Assembly: GCA_001942415.1 (NCBI GenBank)
Contig: MKJX01000202.1
Location: 1-43,832, forward strand
Direction: 5' to 3'
DNA length: 43,832 bases
Origin: Pseudonocardia sp. CNS-139
Lineage (GTDB): Bacteria > Actinomycetota > Actinomycetes > Mycobacteriales > Pseudonocardiaceae
Position numbers and translations under genes: made by a program. Shown piece after piece: positions 9,413 to 18,426 of this stretch (position 1 is its first letter; the number at the start of each line of letters is the position of its first letter). The notes below the pieces were generated by a model that was not told where the DNA came from, did not search any database, and was given only the letters and a program-made list of their open reading frames with translations.

Positions 9413-9945
9413 ACGACTCGACGACGACCCCGTCCTGCCTGACCCCGGAGATCACGGCGCTGATCGGCCGGAAGGGCCCGGTTCGATCGGCCGGCGAGCC
9501 GCTGAGCCGCGACCGGCTCCGCCGTTTCAACCACGCCGCCATGGAGCCGGTCGTCCCGGTGCCGGAGGGGACGCCCCCGTTCCCGCGCGACGACGTCGCG
9601 CCGCCCCTGTGGCCGTTGCACGCCTTCGTCCGGCAGCCACACGAGCCCGACCCGTTCGACGCCCTCACCGGCGACCCGGACCTGGACGGCACGTACGGCG
9701 CAGGCGAGACCGGCCTGCCCCCGATCGACATACCGCTGCGACGGATTCTCAACGGCGGGGTGTCGGCGGAGTTCTTCGCGCCGCCGCGGGTCGGTGACGT
9801 GGTCCATGCGCAGAGCGAGTACGCCGACATCGTCGAGCGGCAGGGCCGCAGCGGGCCCATGGTCGTCGTCTCGATCCGCACCACCTACACCGACCAGAAC
9901 GGCAGGCTGCTCTGCCGGGTGACCAATGCCTTCATCCGCCGTTGA
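9409..9945 (+). CDS. FAS1-like dehydratase domain protein (HTD2 N-half)
   Basis: Intact, 178 residues, start GTG overlapping the aldehyde dehydrogenase stop. The sequence FNHAAMEPVVPVPEG...LWPLHAFV, LRRILNGGVSAEFFAPPRVGDVVHAQSEYADIVERQGRSGPMVVVSIRTTYTDQ is split here only for description: it matches the non-catalytic N-terminal hotdog of HTD2/MaoC heterodimeric hydratases. It should pair with the next gene product to form a 2-enoyl-CoA hydratase, like the mycobacterial HadAB or ChsH1/ChsH2-type two-subunit enzymes. The fused homologue at 3015-3944 contains both halves. Confidence 0.78.
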   Translation: MNDSTTTPSCLTPEITALIGRKGPVRSAGEPLSRDRLRRFNHAAMEPVVPVPEGTPPFPRDDVAPPLWPLHAFVRQPHEPDPFDALTGDPDLDGTYGAGETGLPPIDIPLRRILNGGVSAEFFAPPRVGDVVHAQSEYADIVERQGRSGPMVVVSIRTTYTDQNGRLLCRVTNAFIRR

Positions 9946-9958
9946 GGGAGCGACCTGC

Positions 9959-10471
9959 ATGAGCCGGGCCCCGTCCTGTCCTGTGTTGGAGGAGCTCGCC
10001 GCAGGTCAGGAGCTTCCGCCCCTGGTCAGCGGTCCGCTGCTGCCGCCGCACCTGATGCGCTGGTCCGCGGCGATCGAGAACTGGCACCGCATCCACTACG
10101 ACCACCCCTACGCCATCGGGCACGAGGGCCTGCCGGGCCTCCTCGTCAACGGCTCGTGGAAGCAGCACTTCGTCGTCCAGCTGTTGCGCCGCTGGGCCGG
10201 CTCCACGGCATGGGTGTGGAAGGTCGAGTTCCGGTTCCGGGCGATGAACGTCGCGGGCGAGACCCTGACCGCATGGGGGCGCATCACGGACGTCCGCCCG
10301 GCCCACGACTTCGGCCTCGTGGAGGTCGAGACCGGGATCGTCAACGGCGACGGCGTCGAGTCGACGCCGGGCACCGCGCACGTCCTCGTCCCACGGCGCG
10401 ACGGTCCGGCGATCCCGGAGGCTCGCGAGGAGCTGCTCGCCGCACTCGGGTCGTCCGTCCTCCAGGGGTGA
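9959..10471 (+). CDS. MaoC-like dehydratase (HTD2 C-half)
   Basis: Intact, 170 residues. The motif LMRWSAAIENWHRIHYDHPYA followed by GLPGLLVNGSW is the catalytic hotdog signature with the hydratase Asp/His-containing loop; compare the C-terminal half of the protein at 3015-3944. The ATG at 9959 has GAGGGAG upstream, 13 bp after the preceding gene. It is the presumed catalytic partner of the product of 9409-9945. The equivalent position in substrate channel (RRWAGSTAWVWKVEFRFRAM) is bulky and aromatic, but I cannot infer the acyl group. Confidence 0.82.
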   Translation: MSRAPSCPVLEELAAGQELPPLVSGPLLPPHLMRWSAAIENWHRIHYDHPYAIGHEGLPGLLVNGSWKQHFVVQLLRRWAGSTAWVWKVEFRFRAMNVAGETLTAWGRITDVRPAHDFGLVEVETGIVNGDGVESTPGTAHVLVPRRDGPAIPEAREELLAALGSSVLQG

Positions 10472-10482
10472 GGGAGTCTCCG

Positions 10483-12094
10483 ATGTACGTCCACGAAGTG
10501 GCCGCAAGGCTCCTGCGCGACCGGGGCGTCGACACCGTGTTCGGGCTCCTCGGTGACGCGAACCTGTACATGATGGACAGCTTCGAGCGCCTGGGCGGCC
10601 GTTTCGTCGCCGTGGCGCACGAGGCGAGCAGCGTGCTCGCGGCCTCGGGGTACACCCGCACCACCGGCAGGACCGGTGTCGCGACGGTGACCCACGGGCC
10701 GGCGCTGACCAACACGATCACCCCGCTGATCGAGGCCGTACGGGCCCGGACGCCGCTCGTGCTCCTCGCGGGCGACACCCCGGCGCGGGACAAGGAGAAC
10801 CTGCAGCAGCTCGACCAGTACTCGGTGATCCTCCCGACCGGCGCGGGCTTCGAGCAGGTCGGATCACCCACGACGCTCCCGGAGGACGTCGTGACCGCCT
10901 TTCGGCGGGCCGAGCTCGAACGCCGGCCGATCGTGCTGAACCTCCCGATCGAGTTCCAGTGGCAGGAGACCGACTACCGGATCGCCGCGCAGCGGCCGCC
11001 GGTCGCCCAGCCGGTGCGCCCCGGCGAGGCCGCAGTCGACGCCGCTCTCGGGCTGATCGCCTCCTCGCGACGGCCGCTCGTGCTGGCCGGCCGCGGCGCG
11101 ACGACCCCCGGGGCGCGCGCGGCCGTTCTCGGTTTCGCCCGTCGGATCGAGGCTCCGGTGGCCACGACCCTGCAGGCCACGGAGCTCTTCTCGGGCGAGC
11201 CGGAGAACATCGGGATCTTCGGCACGCTGTCGACCGAGGGCGCGTTGGAGCTCATCGGCCAGGCGACTGCGTCGTGGTCTTCGGTGCGGCGCTGAACCGG
11301 TGGACGACCGCTGAGGGCGGGCTGCTCGCCGGCAAGCGCGTGGTCCACGTGGACGTCGACCCCGCCGCCCTGCACCGCCACACCGTCGTCGACGCGCCCG
11401 TGGTCGGCGACGCCGCGACGGTGGCCGCCGAGCTCGTGCACCAACTCGACGAGGGGCGTTCGAGGCAGCCGGCTACGCGGCACGGATCGACGCGAGCACC
11501 GTGCTGGCCACGGAGAACAAGCCCGCGAACCACCGCGCGGGCACCGTCGACGTCGACGAGGCCCTGCGCGAGATCGACCGCCGGTTCCCGGTGCGGCGCA
11601 GCCTCGTCCTCGACGCGGGTCGCTTCTTCCACCACGCCGCGTTCAACGTGCGCACCGGCCGGGTGGGCTCGTACGTCCACACGCTGGAGTTCGGCTGCAT
11701 CGGGCTGGGCATGGCGAACGCCCTCGGCGCCGCGGCCGGCGACCCCGACACGCCCATCCTCATGATCACCGGCGACGGAGGGTTCATGCTCGGCGGCCTC
11801 GCCGAGTTCAATACCGCTGTGCGCTACAGGGCCGACGTCGTGGTGGTGGTGATGAACGACAGGGCGTACGGCGCGGAGCACATCCAGTTCCGCAACAAGC
11901 AGATGGACCCGGCGATCTCGACGTTCGACTGGCCCGACCTCGCCGCCGTCGCGACCGCGCTCGGCGGGGAGGGCCACAGCGTCCGCTCGATGGCCGATCT
12001 CGACGCGGCGCTGACGGCGGTCGAGCGCCGCGACCGCCCGGTCCTGATCGACGTGCACCTGGATCCCGAGGCCATCAGCTCGCCCTACCACTGA
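10483..12094 (+). CDS. Thiamine diphosphate-dependent enzyme (acetolactate synthase-like, frameshifted)
   Basis: About 537 residues after restoring one base near 11264 and one in a G-run near 11456. N-terminal PYR domain with VFGLLGDANLYMMDSF and the cofactor Glu in VAHEASSVLAASGYTRTTG; central domain PLVLAGRGATTPGARAAVLGFA; C-terminal PP domain with the ThDP motif GDGGFMLGGLAEFNTAV to MNDRAYG. ATG 10483 has GGGAG upstream. This family decarboxylates 2-oxo acids or joins/cleaves C-C bonds; its position between a hydratase pair and an alpha/beta-hydrolase suggests cleavage of a 2-oxo or 2-hydroxyacyl intermediate, possibly 2-hydroxyacyl-CoA lyase-like chemistry. That last point is inference only. 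Confidence 0.85.
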
Positions 12095-12151
12095 GCGCTC
12101 CGGCCCGTTCCCGATTCCCGAACTCCACCGGCCTGTCGAAGGAGACAACCC

Positions 12152-13394
12152 ATGCCACTGGATGTTGCGGTGCTCAACGACCTCGCGTCCCGTCTGGAGA
12201 AGGACCCGGTGATGACGGGTCTCCCGGCGGCCGACCGGTGCCGGGTTCTCCTGGACGTCGCCGACGTCCGGTTCGGCGTGGTGTGGAACGGCTCCGCGGA
12301 CTTCCGGGTCGTGCGCGAGCCGGACATCAACGACGCGTGGGACTTCGGCTTCGCCGTCCCGGCGCAGGCCTGGGACGAGTTCGCCAAGGCGACGCCGGGC
12401 CCGCTCAACAACACCGCGCAGGCCCTCGTCGCCCAGTTCGGGGAGAGGATCATCTGGGGCGACCGGCTCAAGTGGGCGCAGTACGCCCCCTTCCTGGAGC
12501 GCATCCTGGCGAGCCTGAAGCCGCTCCGCGAGCGGGGCGAGGTGCCCGTGCTGCCCCGCAGGAGCGCGATCACCGCGAGCTACGTCACCGTCGAGCACGA
12601 CGGGCGGGACTACCGCGTCTTCTACGAGGAGGCCGGCACCGGCATCCCGATGGTGCTGCTGCACACCGCCGGCTCGGACTCGCGTCAGTACAAGTACATG
12701 CTGGAGGACCCGGAGCTGCAGGCCGACTTCCGCATGATCGCCTTCGACCTGCCGTGGCACGGCCGTTCGATGCCCCCGCAGCTGGCGCAGCGAACGCTAC
12801 GAGAACGACGTGCACTGGTACATGGGCATCATCCGCGCGTTCGTCGCCGCGATGGAGCTGCCCGCGAAGCCGGTCCTCGTCGGATGCTCGATGGGCGGCT
12901 CCGTCTCGCTGGTGACCGCAGGGCTGTACGGCGACGAGTTCCGCGCGATCTGCGCGCTGGAGGGCACCCTGGGCGGCAACCCGCACGCGCCCTCGCGCCG
13001 CGGCGTGTGGACGCGCCATCTGGAGGTCGACCACAGCATGTTCCTCAGCACCTGGGTCGCCGGGCTGATGTCGCCCGAGAGCCCGCAGGACCTTCAGGAC
13101 GACGTGCTGTGGGAGTACGGCCAGTCCGGGCCGGGCGTCTACAACGGCGACGGCGCCATGGTGGCGTCGCTGCAGGCCGTCGGCCCCACCCTGACCGCGA
13201 CGAGGTGCCCGCTCTACGTCTTCTCGGGCGACTACGACTACTCGGCGACCCCGGCACTGAGCAGGGCCGCCGCCGAGCAGCTGGGCGGCGAGTTCATCCA
13301 GATGGTGCTCAAGGGGCACTTCCCGATGGCCGAGGACCCGGTCGGGTTCAAGCAGTACCTCATGCCGGTTCTGCAGAAGATCAAGCAGGCCTGA
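12152..13394 (+). CDS. Alpha/beta-hydrolase with extra N-terminal SCP2-like domain (frameshifted)
   Basis: About 414 residues. Residues from about 150 form an alpha/beta-hydrolase: oxyanion strand MVLLHTAGSDSRQY, IAFDLPWHGRSMPP, nucleophile elbow VGCSMGGSVSLV, a VFSGDYDYSA acid strand, and the catalytic His in LKGHFPMAEDP. The first ~130 residues (FGVVWNGSADFRVV, DFGFAVPAQAWDEFAKATPGP, ERIIWGDRLKWAQYAPFLERIL) are not part of that fold and resemble an SCP2-like lipid-binding domain. One frame change near 12790 (one base extra or two lost) joins the two parts. ATG 12152 has AAGGAG upstream. It probably hydrolyses an ester, thioester or C-C bond of a bulky intermediate; substrate unknown. Confidence 0.78.
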
Positions 13395-13395
13395 G

Positions 13396-13827
13396 ATGCG
13401 CTCGAACGGCAACGGCCGTGGCGACGACGTCGTCGAGAACCGGGGCGGGAGCACCTTCACCGGGGTCGTGTGGGGCGAGGTACTGCTTCCCCACGCCGAC
13501 GGCACCGGCGTCAACCGGGTGACGTTCTCCCCCGGCGCACGGACGTTCTGGCATCGGCACACCGGCGGCCAGATGCTCCTCGGGGTCGCCGGCCGGGGTC
13601 TCGTGGTCACCCGCGACGGCTCGGTCGCGCCGATCTCCGAGGGCGCCGTCGTGCACGGCGAGGCGGGTGAGGAGCACTGGCACGGAGCCGTGCCGTCGTC
13701 GTTCATGACCCACCTGTCGACCGTGCTCGGCGGCGCGACGGAGTGGCTCGGCGAGGTCAGCGAGGCCGACTACGCCGCCGCCCTCGAGCGGTTGCGGGAG
13801 CTACCGGACCCGTCCCGCCGGACGTGA
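13396..13827 (+). CDS. Cupin-domain protein
   Basis: Intact, 143 residues, a single small beta-barrel. Cupin motif 1 is seen as FSPGARTFWHRHTGGQMLLGVAGRG and motif 2 as GAVVHGEAGEEHWHGAVPSS, giving the usual His/His/Glu/His metal-site candidates. It starts one base after the hydrolase stop, so the two are likely co-translated. Similar small cupins act as isomerases, decarboxylases or dioxygenases, or as non-catalytic factors; sequence alone does not decide. It is the last gene of the 7868-13827 operon, ended by a hairpin. Confidence 0.85.
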   Translation: MRSNGNGRGDDVVENRGGSTFTGVVWGEVLLPHADGTGVNRVTFSPGARTFWHRHTGGQMLLGVAGRGLVVTRDGSVAPISEGAVVHGEAGEEHWHGAVPSSFMTHLSTVLGGATEWLGEVSEADYAAALERLRELPDPSRRT

Positions 13828-13835
13828 CCGCCGCC

Positions 13836-13867
13836 GCGGGGCCGGCCGGTGCAGCCGCCGGCCCCGC
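13836..13867. terminator. Bidirectional hairpin terminator
   Basis: GCGGGGCCGGC (13836-13846) pairs perfectly with GCCGGCCCCGC (13857-13867) around a 10-base loop, in the 46-bp gap between the convergent cupin and FAH-family genes. No T-tract is present on either side, as is common in actinomycetes. Confidence 0.75.
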
Positions 13868-13873
13868 AGGGCG

Positions 13874-14804
13874 TCAGTAGCCCGTGGACAGGCGCTGGAC
13901 GGCCGGCGGGGCGGTGACCCGCGACCGGATCTCGCCCAGCTGCTCGACCACCAGCCGCACCTCGTCACCGACCTGCAGCCAGCCCCGGAAGCCCTCGGGG
14001 TCCATGGCGAAGTGCTCGAAGAGGCATCCGGTCGGCACCGTGCCCGAGCCGATCACGTCCCCCGGCCGCACGCGCGTGCCCCGCGAGGCGTACGCGATCA
14101 TGTCCGGAAAACCCCAGTCGATCTGGTCCCAGCAGCCCTCGCCGACGAGCTCGTCGTTCACGTAGGCCGCCATCCGCAGGTGGAACGACCTGCCGCTGCG
14201 GAACGGCGCCAGCTCGTCGGCCGTCACCACGAACGGGCCCAGGCCGTTGGCGGTGTCCTTGCCCTTCACCGGCCCGAACAGGTCCCGCTCGTGCATCTGG
14301 ATGTCGCGCGCGCTCCAGTCGCAGAAGATCGTGTAGCCGAAGATGTGCGACTCCGCGTCGGCGACCGCGACGTTGCTCCCCTCGACCCCGATCACGGCTG
14401 CGACCTCCAGCTCGAAGTCGAACTGCTCGGTGTCGGGGGCCATCGCCACGTCGGCCCGCGCACCGACCGCCGCGGCGGGGTTGCTGAAGTAGAAGGGCGG
14501 GAAGTCCGTGAAGCGCCGGTCGATCACCCGGCCGGTGCGGGTCGAGACGTTGCGCAGGTGCTGCACGAACCCGGCGGTGTCACGGATCGAGCGCGGCTCG
14601 AAGGGCAGCTCGATGGCGACCTCGGCGAGCGGGGCGACGTGTGCGGGCTCCGCCAGCGCACGCTCCCCGGCCTCGCGGACCGCCCTCCCGCCGGCGTCCA
14701 GCAGGTCGACCAGGGTCGTCCCGGAGTCGAGACCGCGGACTGGTCCCCGACCAGGAGCCCCGTTCGCCGGACGCTGCGTCGTCCGTGTAGCTCATCCAGC
14801 GCAC
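13874..14804 (-). CDS. Fumarylacetoacetate hydrolase (FAH) family protein (frameshifted)
   Basis: About 310 residues after restoring a base near 14758 and one near 14736. The start is ATG 14804 (MRWMSYTDDAASGERG). The FAH fold is clear: PPFYFSNPAAAVG, DFELEVAAVIGVEGSNVA with metal-ligand Glu, GYTIFCDWSARDIQMHE, GKDTANGLGPFVVT, the GEG/D-type segment and GDVIGSGTVPTGCLFE. Members hydrolyse C-C bonds of acylpyruvates or decarboxylate or isomerise 2-oxo-diacids, as late steps of ring-cleavage pathways. It is followed upstream by the thiolase gene on the same strand with a 46-bp gap, so the two may form one unit. Confidence 0.88.
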
Positions 14805-14850
14805 GATCGCCTCACCCTCGTTCCTCGATCCGGCCGCCCGGCCCGGTCCC

Positions 14851-16058
14851 TCACGCCACCGCCTCGAGAACGGTCACGACCGCGACCGCCTCGTCCTCGC
14901 CGAGCACCCCACCGCTGTTCTGCGCCAGCGCGAACCGGGCTCCCGCCACCTGGCGGTCGCCGCAGCGCCCGCGGAGCTGCTCCGTGAGCTCGACGAGCTG
15001 GGCGCAGCCGGTCGCCCCGAGGGGATGTCCGCGCGAGAGCAGGCCGCCACCCGGGTTGACCGGCAGGCGACCGCCCAGCGCCGTGGCGCCGCTGCGGACG
15101 AGGTCGAGCGCACCCCCCGGCCCGCAGAGGCCGACCTGTTCGACGGCGACCAGCTCGGCCCCGGCTGCCGCGTCGTGCACCTCTGCGACGTCGACGTCCC
15201 CCGGGCCGACGCCCGCCGCCGCGAACGCGCGCTCGGCGGCGAGCGTGGCCGGCGGCGTCGTGCTGCGGACGTCGTTGGACACCAGCGCCGCCCCGGCGAC
15301 CCGGACGGAGCTGCCCAGCGACGCCGCCAGCCGCGGCGACACGACGACCACGGCGGACGCGCCGTTGCCGATCGGTGCGCACATGCTCCTCGTCAGGGGG
15401 TCGGCGACCATGCGGTCCGCCATGACCTCCTCGATCGTGACCGGCTTGCGCAGCTGCGCGAGCAGGTTGCGGGAGCCGTTCTCCCGGCTCTTCACCACCA
15501 CCCGCGCCAGGTCCTCGGCCGTCCCCCCGTACTCCATCAGGTACGCCCGCGCCTTGGCGGCGTAGTGCTCCATCAACGGCGAGGAGACCGGCCGAGGGGT
15601 CTCGGGCGCGCCCGCCCGCAACGCGAGCCGCTCGACCGTCTCGAACATGTCGGGGCGCCGCAGGACGTCGGCCGCGGACGCAGCGCGCCGAACGTGCGCC
15701 CCCTGTCCGGGTGGCTCATCTGCTCCACGCCGATGGCGAGCGCGGCGTCCGCCGTCCCGGCCGCCACCGCGGCGGCGGCGAGCTGGAACGCGGTCGACGA
15801 CGAGGCGCACGCGTTCTCGACGTTGACGACGGGCGCCCCGGCCAGCGGGGTGTCGGCGAGCAGCACCTGCCCGCGCACCATCTCCTGGCCCTGCAGAAGT
15901 CCGGCCGCGGCGTTGCCCACGAAGACCGCGCCGATCCGGTTCCCGGCCAGGCCGGCGTCGGCCAGGGCCGCCCGCACGACGCGTTCGACCATCTCGATCA
16001 AACCCGGCGGCCGCGACGTGAACGGCGTCGTCGCCACACCTGCCACAAAGGCGTCCAT
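14851..16058 (-). CDS. Thiolase family protein, SCP-x/lipid-transfer type (frameshifted)
   Basis: About 402 residues after one base is restored near 15680. Thiolase blocks: VAGVATTPFTSRPPG, GNAAAGLLQGQEMVRGQ, the nucleophile segment VVNVENACASSSTAF, ALAIGVEQMSHPD, the mid-region ARAYLMEYGGTAEDLARV, DVAEVHDAAAGAELVAVE and NPGGGLLSRGHPLGATG (catalytic His). The C-terminal Cys loop is ALAQNSGGVLG, with no Cys in the usual CGG position, as is usual for SCP2-type thiolases. ATG 16058 is preferred over 16106 because the family begins near MDAFVAG. It presumably cleaves a 3-oxoacyl-CoA of the pathway, or acts as an aldolase-type thiolase partner. Confidence 0.87.
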
Positions 16059-16364
16059 CTCGTCGACCGATCCTCGTCCCGGCTCCCGGCCGCGGGCGGC
16101 GGCCACCGTGAGAGTTCATGTCACGGACCGGATGCCGGGCAATGGCCGACCGCCCAACGGCGGCGCGTCCGCTGCTGTGTGATCGACCAACCGCCGATTC
16201 ACCGGCATACGCGCCCCCCGGCCGCCGCGGTGTTGTCCATTCCGACGACGAGACCGCGGCAAGTCCCGTCGTTACGCCCCTAGGTCGCTTTCGCCGGCGT
16301 TGTTTGAATCGGCCGACGGGCTGCCCGGAAATGAGATGGGCCGGCGACTTCCCACGGAGGTTCA
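16059..16364. other. Divergent intergenic region, thiolase / SDR
   Basis: About 306 bp without a gene between the thiolase (minus) and SDR (plus) starts. It must hold two promoters. The ribosome site CGGAGG lies just before the SDR ATG. I find no copy of the shared 16-bp operator and no strong dyad here. Confidence 0.5.
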
Positions 16365-17128
16365 ATGAAGATCAACGCCGAACGGGTGCGGTCCGCCTTC
16401 CGTCCCGATTCGACCGTCGTCGTCACGGGAGCCGGTCAGGGCATCGGCAGGGCCATCGCCGAGGTGCTGGCCGAGGAAGGGCTGCGGGTCGCGATCTGGG
16501 ACATCAACCCGGAGACCGCCGCCGCGGCGGCCGGGGAGATCAACCAGGCGGGCGGGACCGCGGCGTCGTTCGAGGTCGACATCACCGACGGGGCGTCGGT
16601 CGCCGCGGGATGGGCCGCGGTGCGCGAGCTCGGGGAGTGTCCGTACCTCGTCAACAACGCCGGCGTGGCGAGCTCGTCGCCGCTGACGATGGCCGAGGGT
16701 CTGGCCGGCACCGTCGGCGGCCTGGTCGCGGTGACCGAGACCTGGCTCGAGTCCGTCGGTGACCGGGCGTCGAGCGTCGTGAACATCTCCTCGATCGCGG
16801 GCAACGACGTCGCAGCGGGTTCATCAACTCGTTCTACCCGGTCGGCAAGGGCGCCATCGCGGCGTACACCCGGCACCTGGCCGTCCGGGAGCGCGGCCGC
16901 CCGCGCGCGAACACGGTCGCCCCCGGCTTCACGCTGACGCCGCGCAGCGCACCGCTGCTCGGCAAGCCCGGCACGTCGTTCCGGCAGTGGGTCGAGCGCG
17001 GGCCGATGCAGCGAGCCTGCCTGCCGCACGAGATCGCCGAGGTCGTGGCCTTCCTGCTGTCCGAGCGGGCGTCCTTCGTCAACGGCGAGTACGTGCGCGT
17101 CGACGGCGCGTTCGTCCTGGCCGACTGA
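16365..17128 (+). CDS. Short-chain dehydrogenase/reductase (frameshifted)
   Basis: About 254 residues with one base restored near 16818. Cofactor motif TGAGQGIGRA at residues 21-30, DINPE after strand 2 (acidic, so NAD(H) likely), NNAG, catalytic Ser in NISSIAG, YPVGK for Tyr and Lys, and C-terminal VAPGFTLTP and FVNGEYVRVDGAF. The helix-4 Asn normally seen about 25 residues after NNAG is not recognisable (the stretch reads EGLAGTVGGLVAVTETW). It stands alone on the plus strand between divergent and convergent neighbours and may oxidise a 3-hydroxyacyl-CoA or alcohol intermediate. Confidence 0.86.
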
Positions 17129-17142
17129 TCGCTCCGGAGCCC

Positions 17143-17182
17143 GACGGGGGTGGCCGGGCGTCCGGTCCCGGCCACCCCCGTC
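17143..17182. terminator. Bidirectional hairpin terminator
   Basis: A perfect 16-bp stem: GACGGGGGTGGCCGGG (17143-17158) and CCCGGCCACCCCCGTC (17167-17182) with an 8-base loop, lying between the convergent SDR and luciferase-like genes. Confidence 0.85.
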
Positions 17183-17201
17183 CGGCCGTCGGCACGACCG
17201 G

Positions 17202-18266
17202 CTACGCGCCCATCGCCTTGACGGCGGGCAGTACCTGCTCGCCCAGCAGGGTGCAGCTGGCGTGCACCCTGTCGTACTCGAGCCCGCCGAACGAGACCCC
17301 GAACAGCGCGACGTAGTCGCCGACGACCTCGCGGCGCTGCCGCACCCGCTCGGTCACCTGCTCCGGCGTGCCGAAGTTGTTGATCGCGACGAACTGCCGC
17401 GCGGACTCCTCGATGCCCAGCTCCTGCACGCGCTTGGCGCCTGCGGCGTAGCTCTCGTAGCCCTTGGTCGCCGCCAGGTGCGAGCCGCCGTACTCGTAGT
17501 GGTTGAGGACCGTCACGTAGTAGCGCTGCATGTACTCGTGGGCGACGCGCTGCGCCTCGTCGGCGTCCTCGTGGACGTAGCAGAAGTCGATCAGCCACGG
17601 CGGCGGCGCCGGCTTCTCGTGCACGTCCTCGTACCGCCTGCGGTACAGCTCCACCATCGGCATGTGGTCCTCGATGGGCTTCTGCACGATGAACATCAGC
17701 CCCGCGCCGATCTCGGCGGCCGCGACGGCGGACTCGTCGGACTTCGCGACCGACACGATGCGCCCGTCGAACGACCGCTGGGGCGTCGGGCGGATCGGCG
17801 TCTTGTCGTGCGGGTAGAACGGGCCCGGGCCGGACATGCTGCCCGTGCGCAGCGCGTCCACGATCATCGGGGCCGCCTCGTCGAAGCGGCCGCGCGCCTC
17901 GCCCATGGGAATCCCGAACTTCTCGTACTCCACGCGGGCGAGCCCGCGGCCGAACCCGAGGATCAGGCGGCCGTCGGACATGAAGTCCAGCAGGGACGCC
18001 TTCTCGGCGACGCGCATCGGATCGTTCCAGGGCAGGATCACCGCACCGGTGACCAGCCCGATGCGCCGGGTCTTCGCCGCGACGTAGGTGAGGAACTGGA
18101 GCGGATCGGGCGCGATCGAGTAGTCCACGAAATGGTGTTCCGGGCTGAGCAGGTAGTCGAAGCCGAGTTCCTCGGCCCGCAGCGCGACCGCCAGCTCCGC
18201 CGTCAGCACCTCGTAGTCGTTCATTCCCGGGATGGACTGGAAGAAGACCTGCACCCCTGTTTCCAT
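17202..18266 (-). CDS. Luciferase-like (LLM class) flavin-dependent monooxygenase
   Basis: Intact, 354 residues. TIM-barrel LLM family: VQVFFQSIPG, LAVALRAEELGFDYLLSPEHHF, FLTYVAAKTRRIGLVTGAVILPWNDP, ARVAEKASLLDFMSDGRLILGFGRGL, and FGTPEQVTERVR near the C-terminus. ATG 18266 follows GAGGAG. Such enzymes use reduced FMN (or F420H2) with O2 to hydroxylate or perform Baeyer-Villiger oxidation, and need a separate reductase. The next gene upstream encodes a flavin reductase, making a two-component FMN system likely (inference). A 160-bp gap separates it from that gene, so it may have its own promoter. Confidence 0.9.
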   Translation of the reverse strand: METGVQVFFQSIPGMNDYEVLTAELAVALRAEELGFDYLLSPEHHFVDYSIAPDPLQFLTYVAAKTRRIGLVTGAVILPWNDPMRVAEKASLLDFMSDGRLILGFGRGLARVEYEKFGIPMGEARGRFDEAAPMIVDALRTGSMSGPGPFYPHDKTPIRPTPQRSFDGRIVSVAKSDESAVAAAEIGAGLMFIVQKPIEDHMPMVELYRRRYEDVHEKPAPPPWLIDFCYVHEDADEAQRVAHEYMQRYYVTVLNHYEYGGSHLAATKGYESYAAGAKRVQELGIEESARQFVAINNFGTPEQVTERVRQRREVVGDYVALFGVSFGGLEYDRVHASCTLLGEQVLPAVKAMGA

Positions 18267-18426
18267 GAGGACTCCTCGAGCTCGTCGGCGGCTTGTTCGT
18301 CTCCTGGCGGGCAAACCGCCACAATGGAAGTCAAGCGCAGCCGAGGCGCGCCGATCGACGGCGAGAGCGACAAGGCTTACGGCGGCCCGCTTGTACGAAC
18401 CGACACCGTCTCGATCCCGGGGCGCC

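Noticed and set aside
11264..11264. Programmed ribosomal frameshifting at GC-rich junctions
   Set aside because: There is no slippery heptamer or conserved downstream structure, and the same kind of break occurs in too many unrelated genes.
14851..16058. Acetyl-CoA acetyltransferase of the classical two-Cys type
   Set aside because: The C-terminal CGG-type Cys loop is replaced by ALAQNSGGVLG, fitting SCP2-type thiolases instead.
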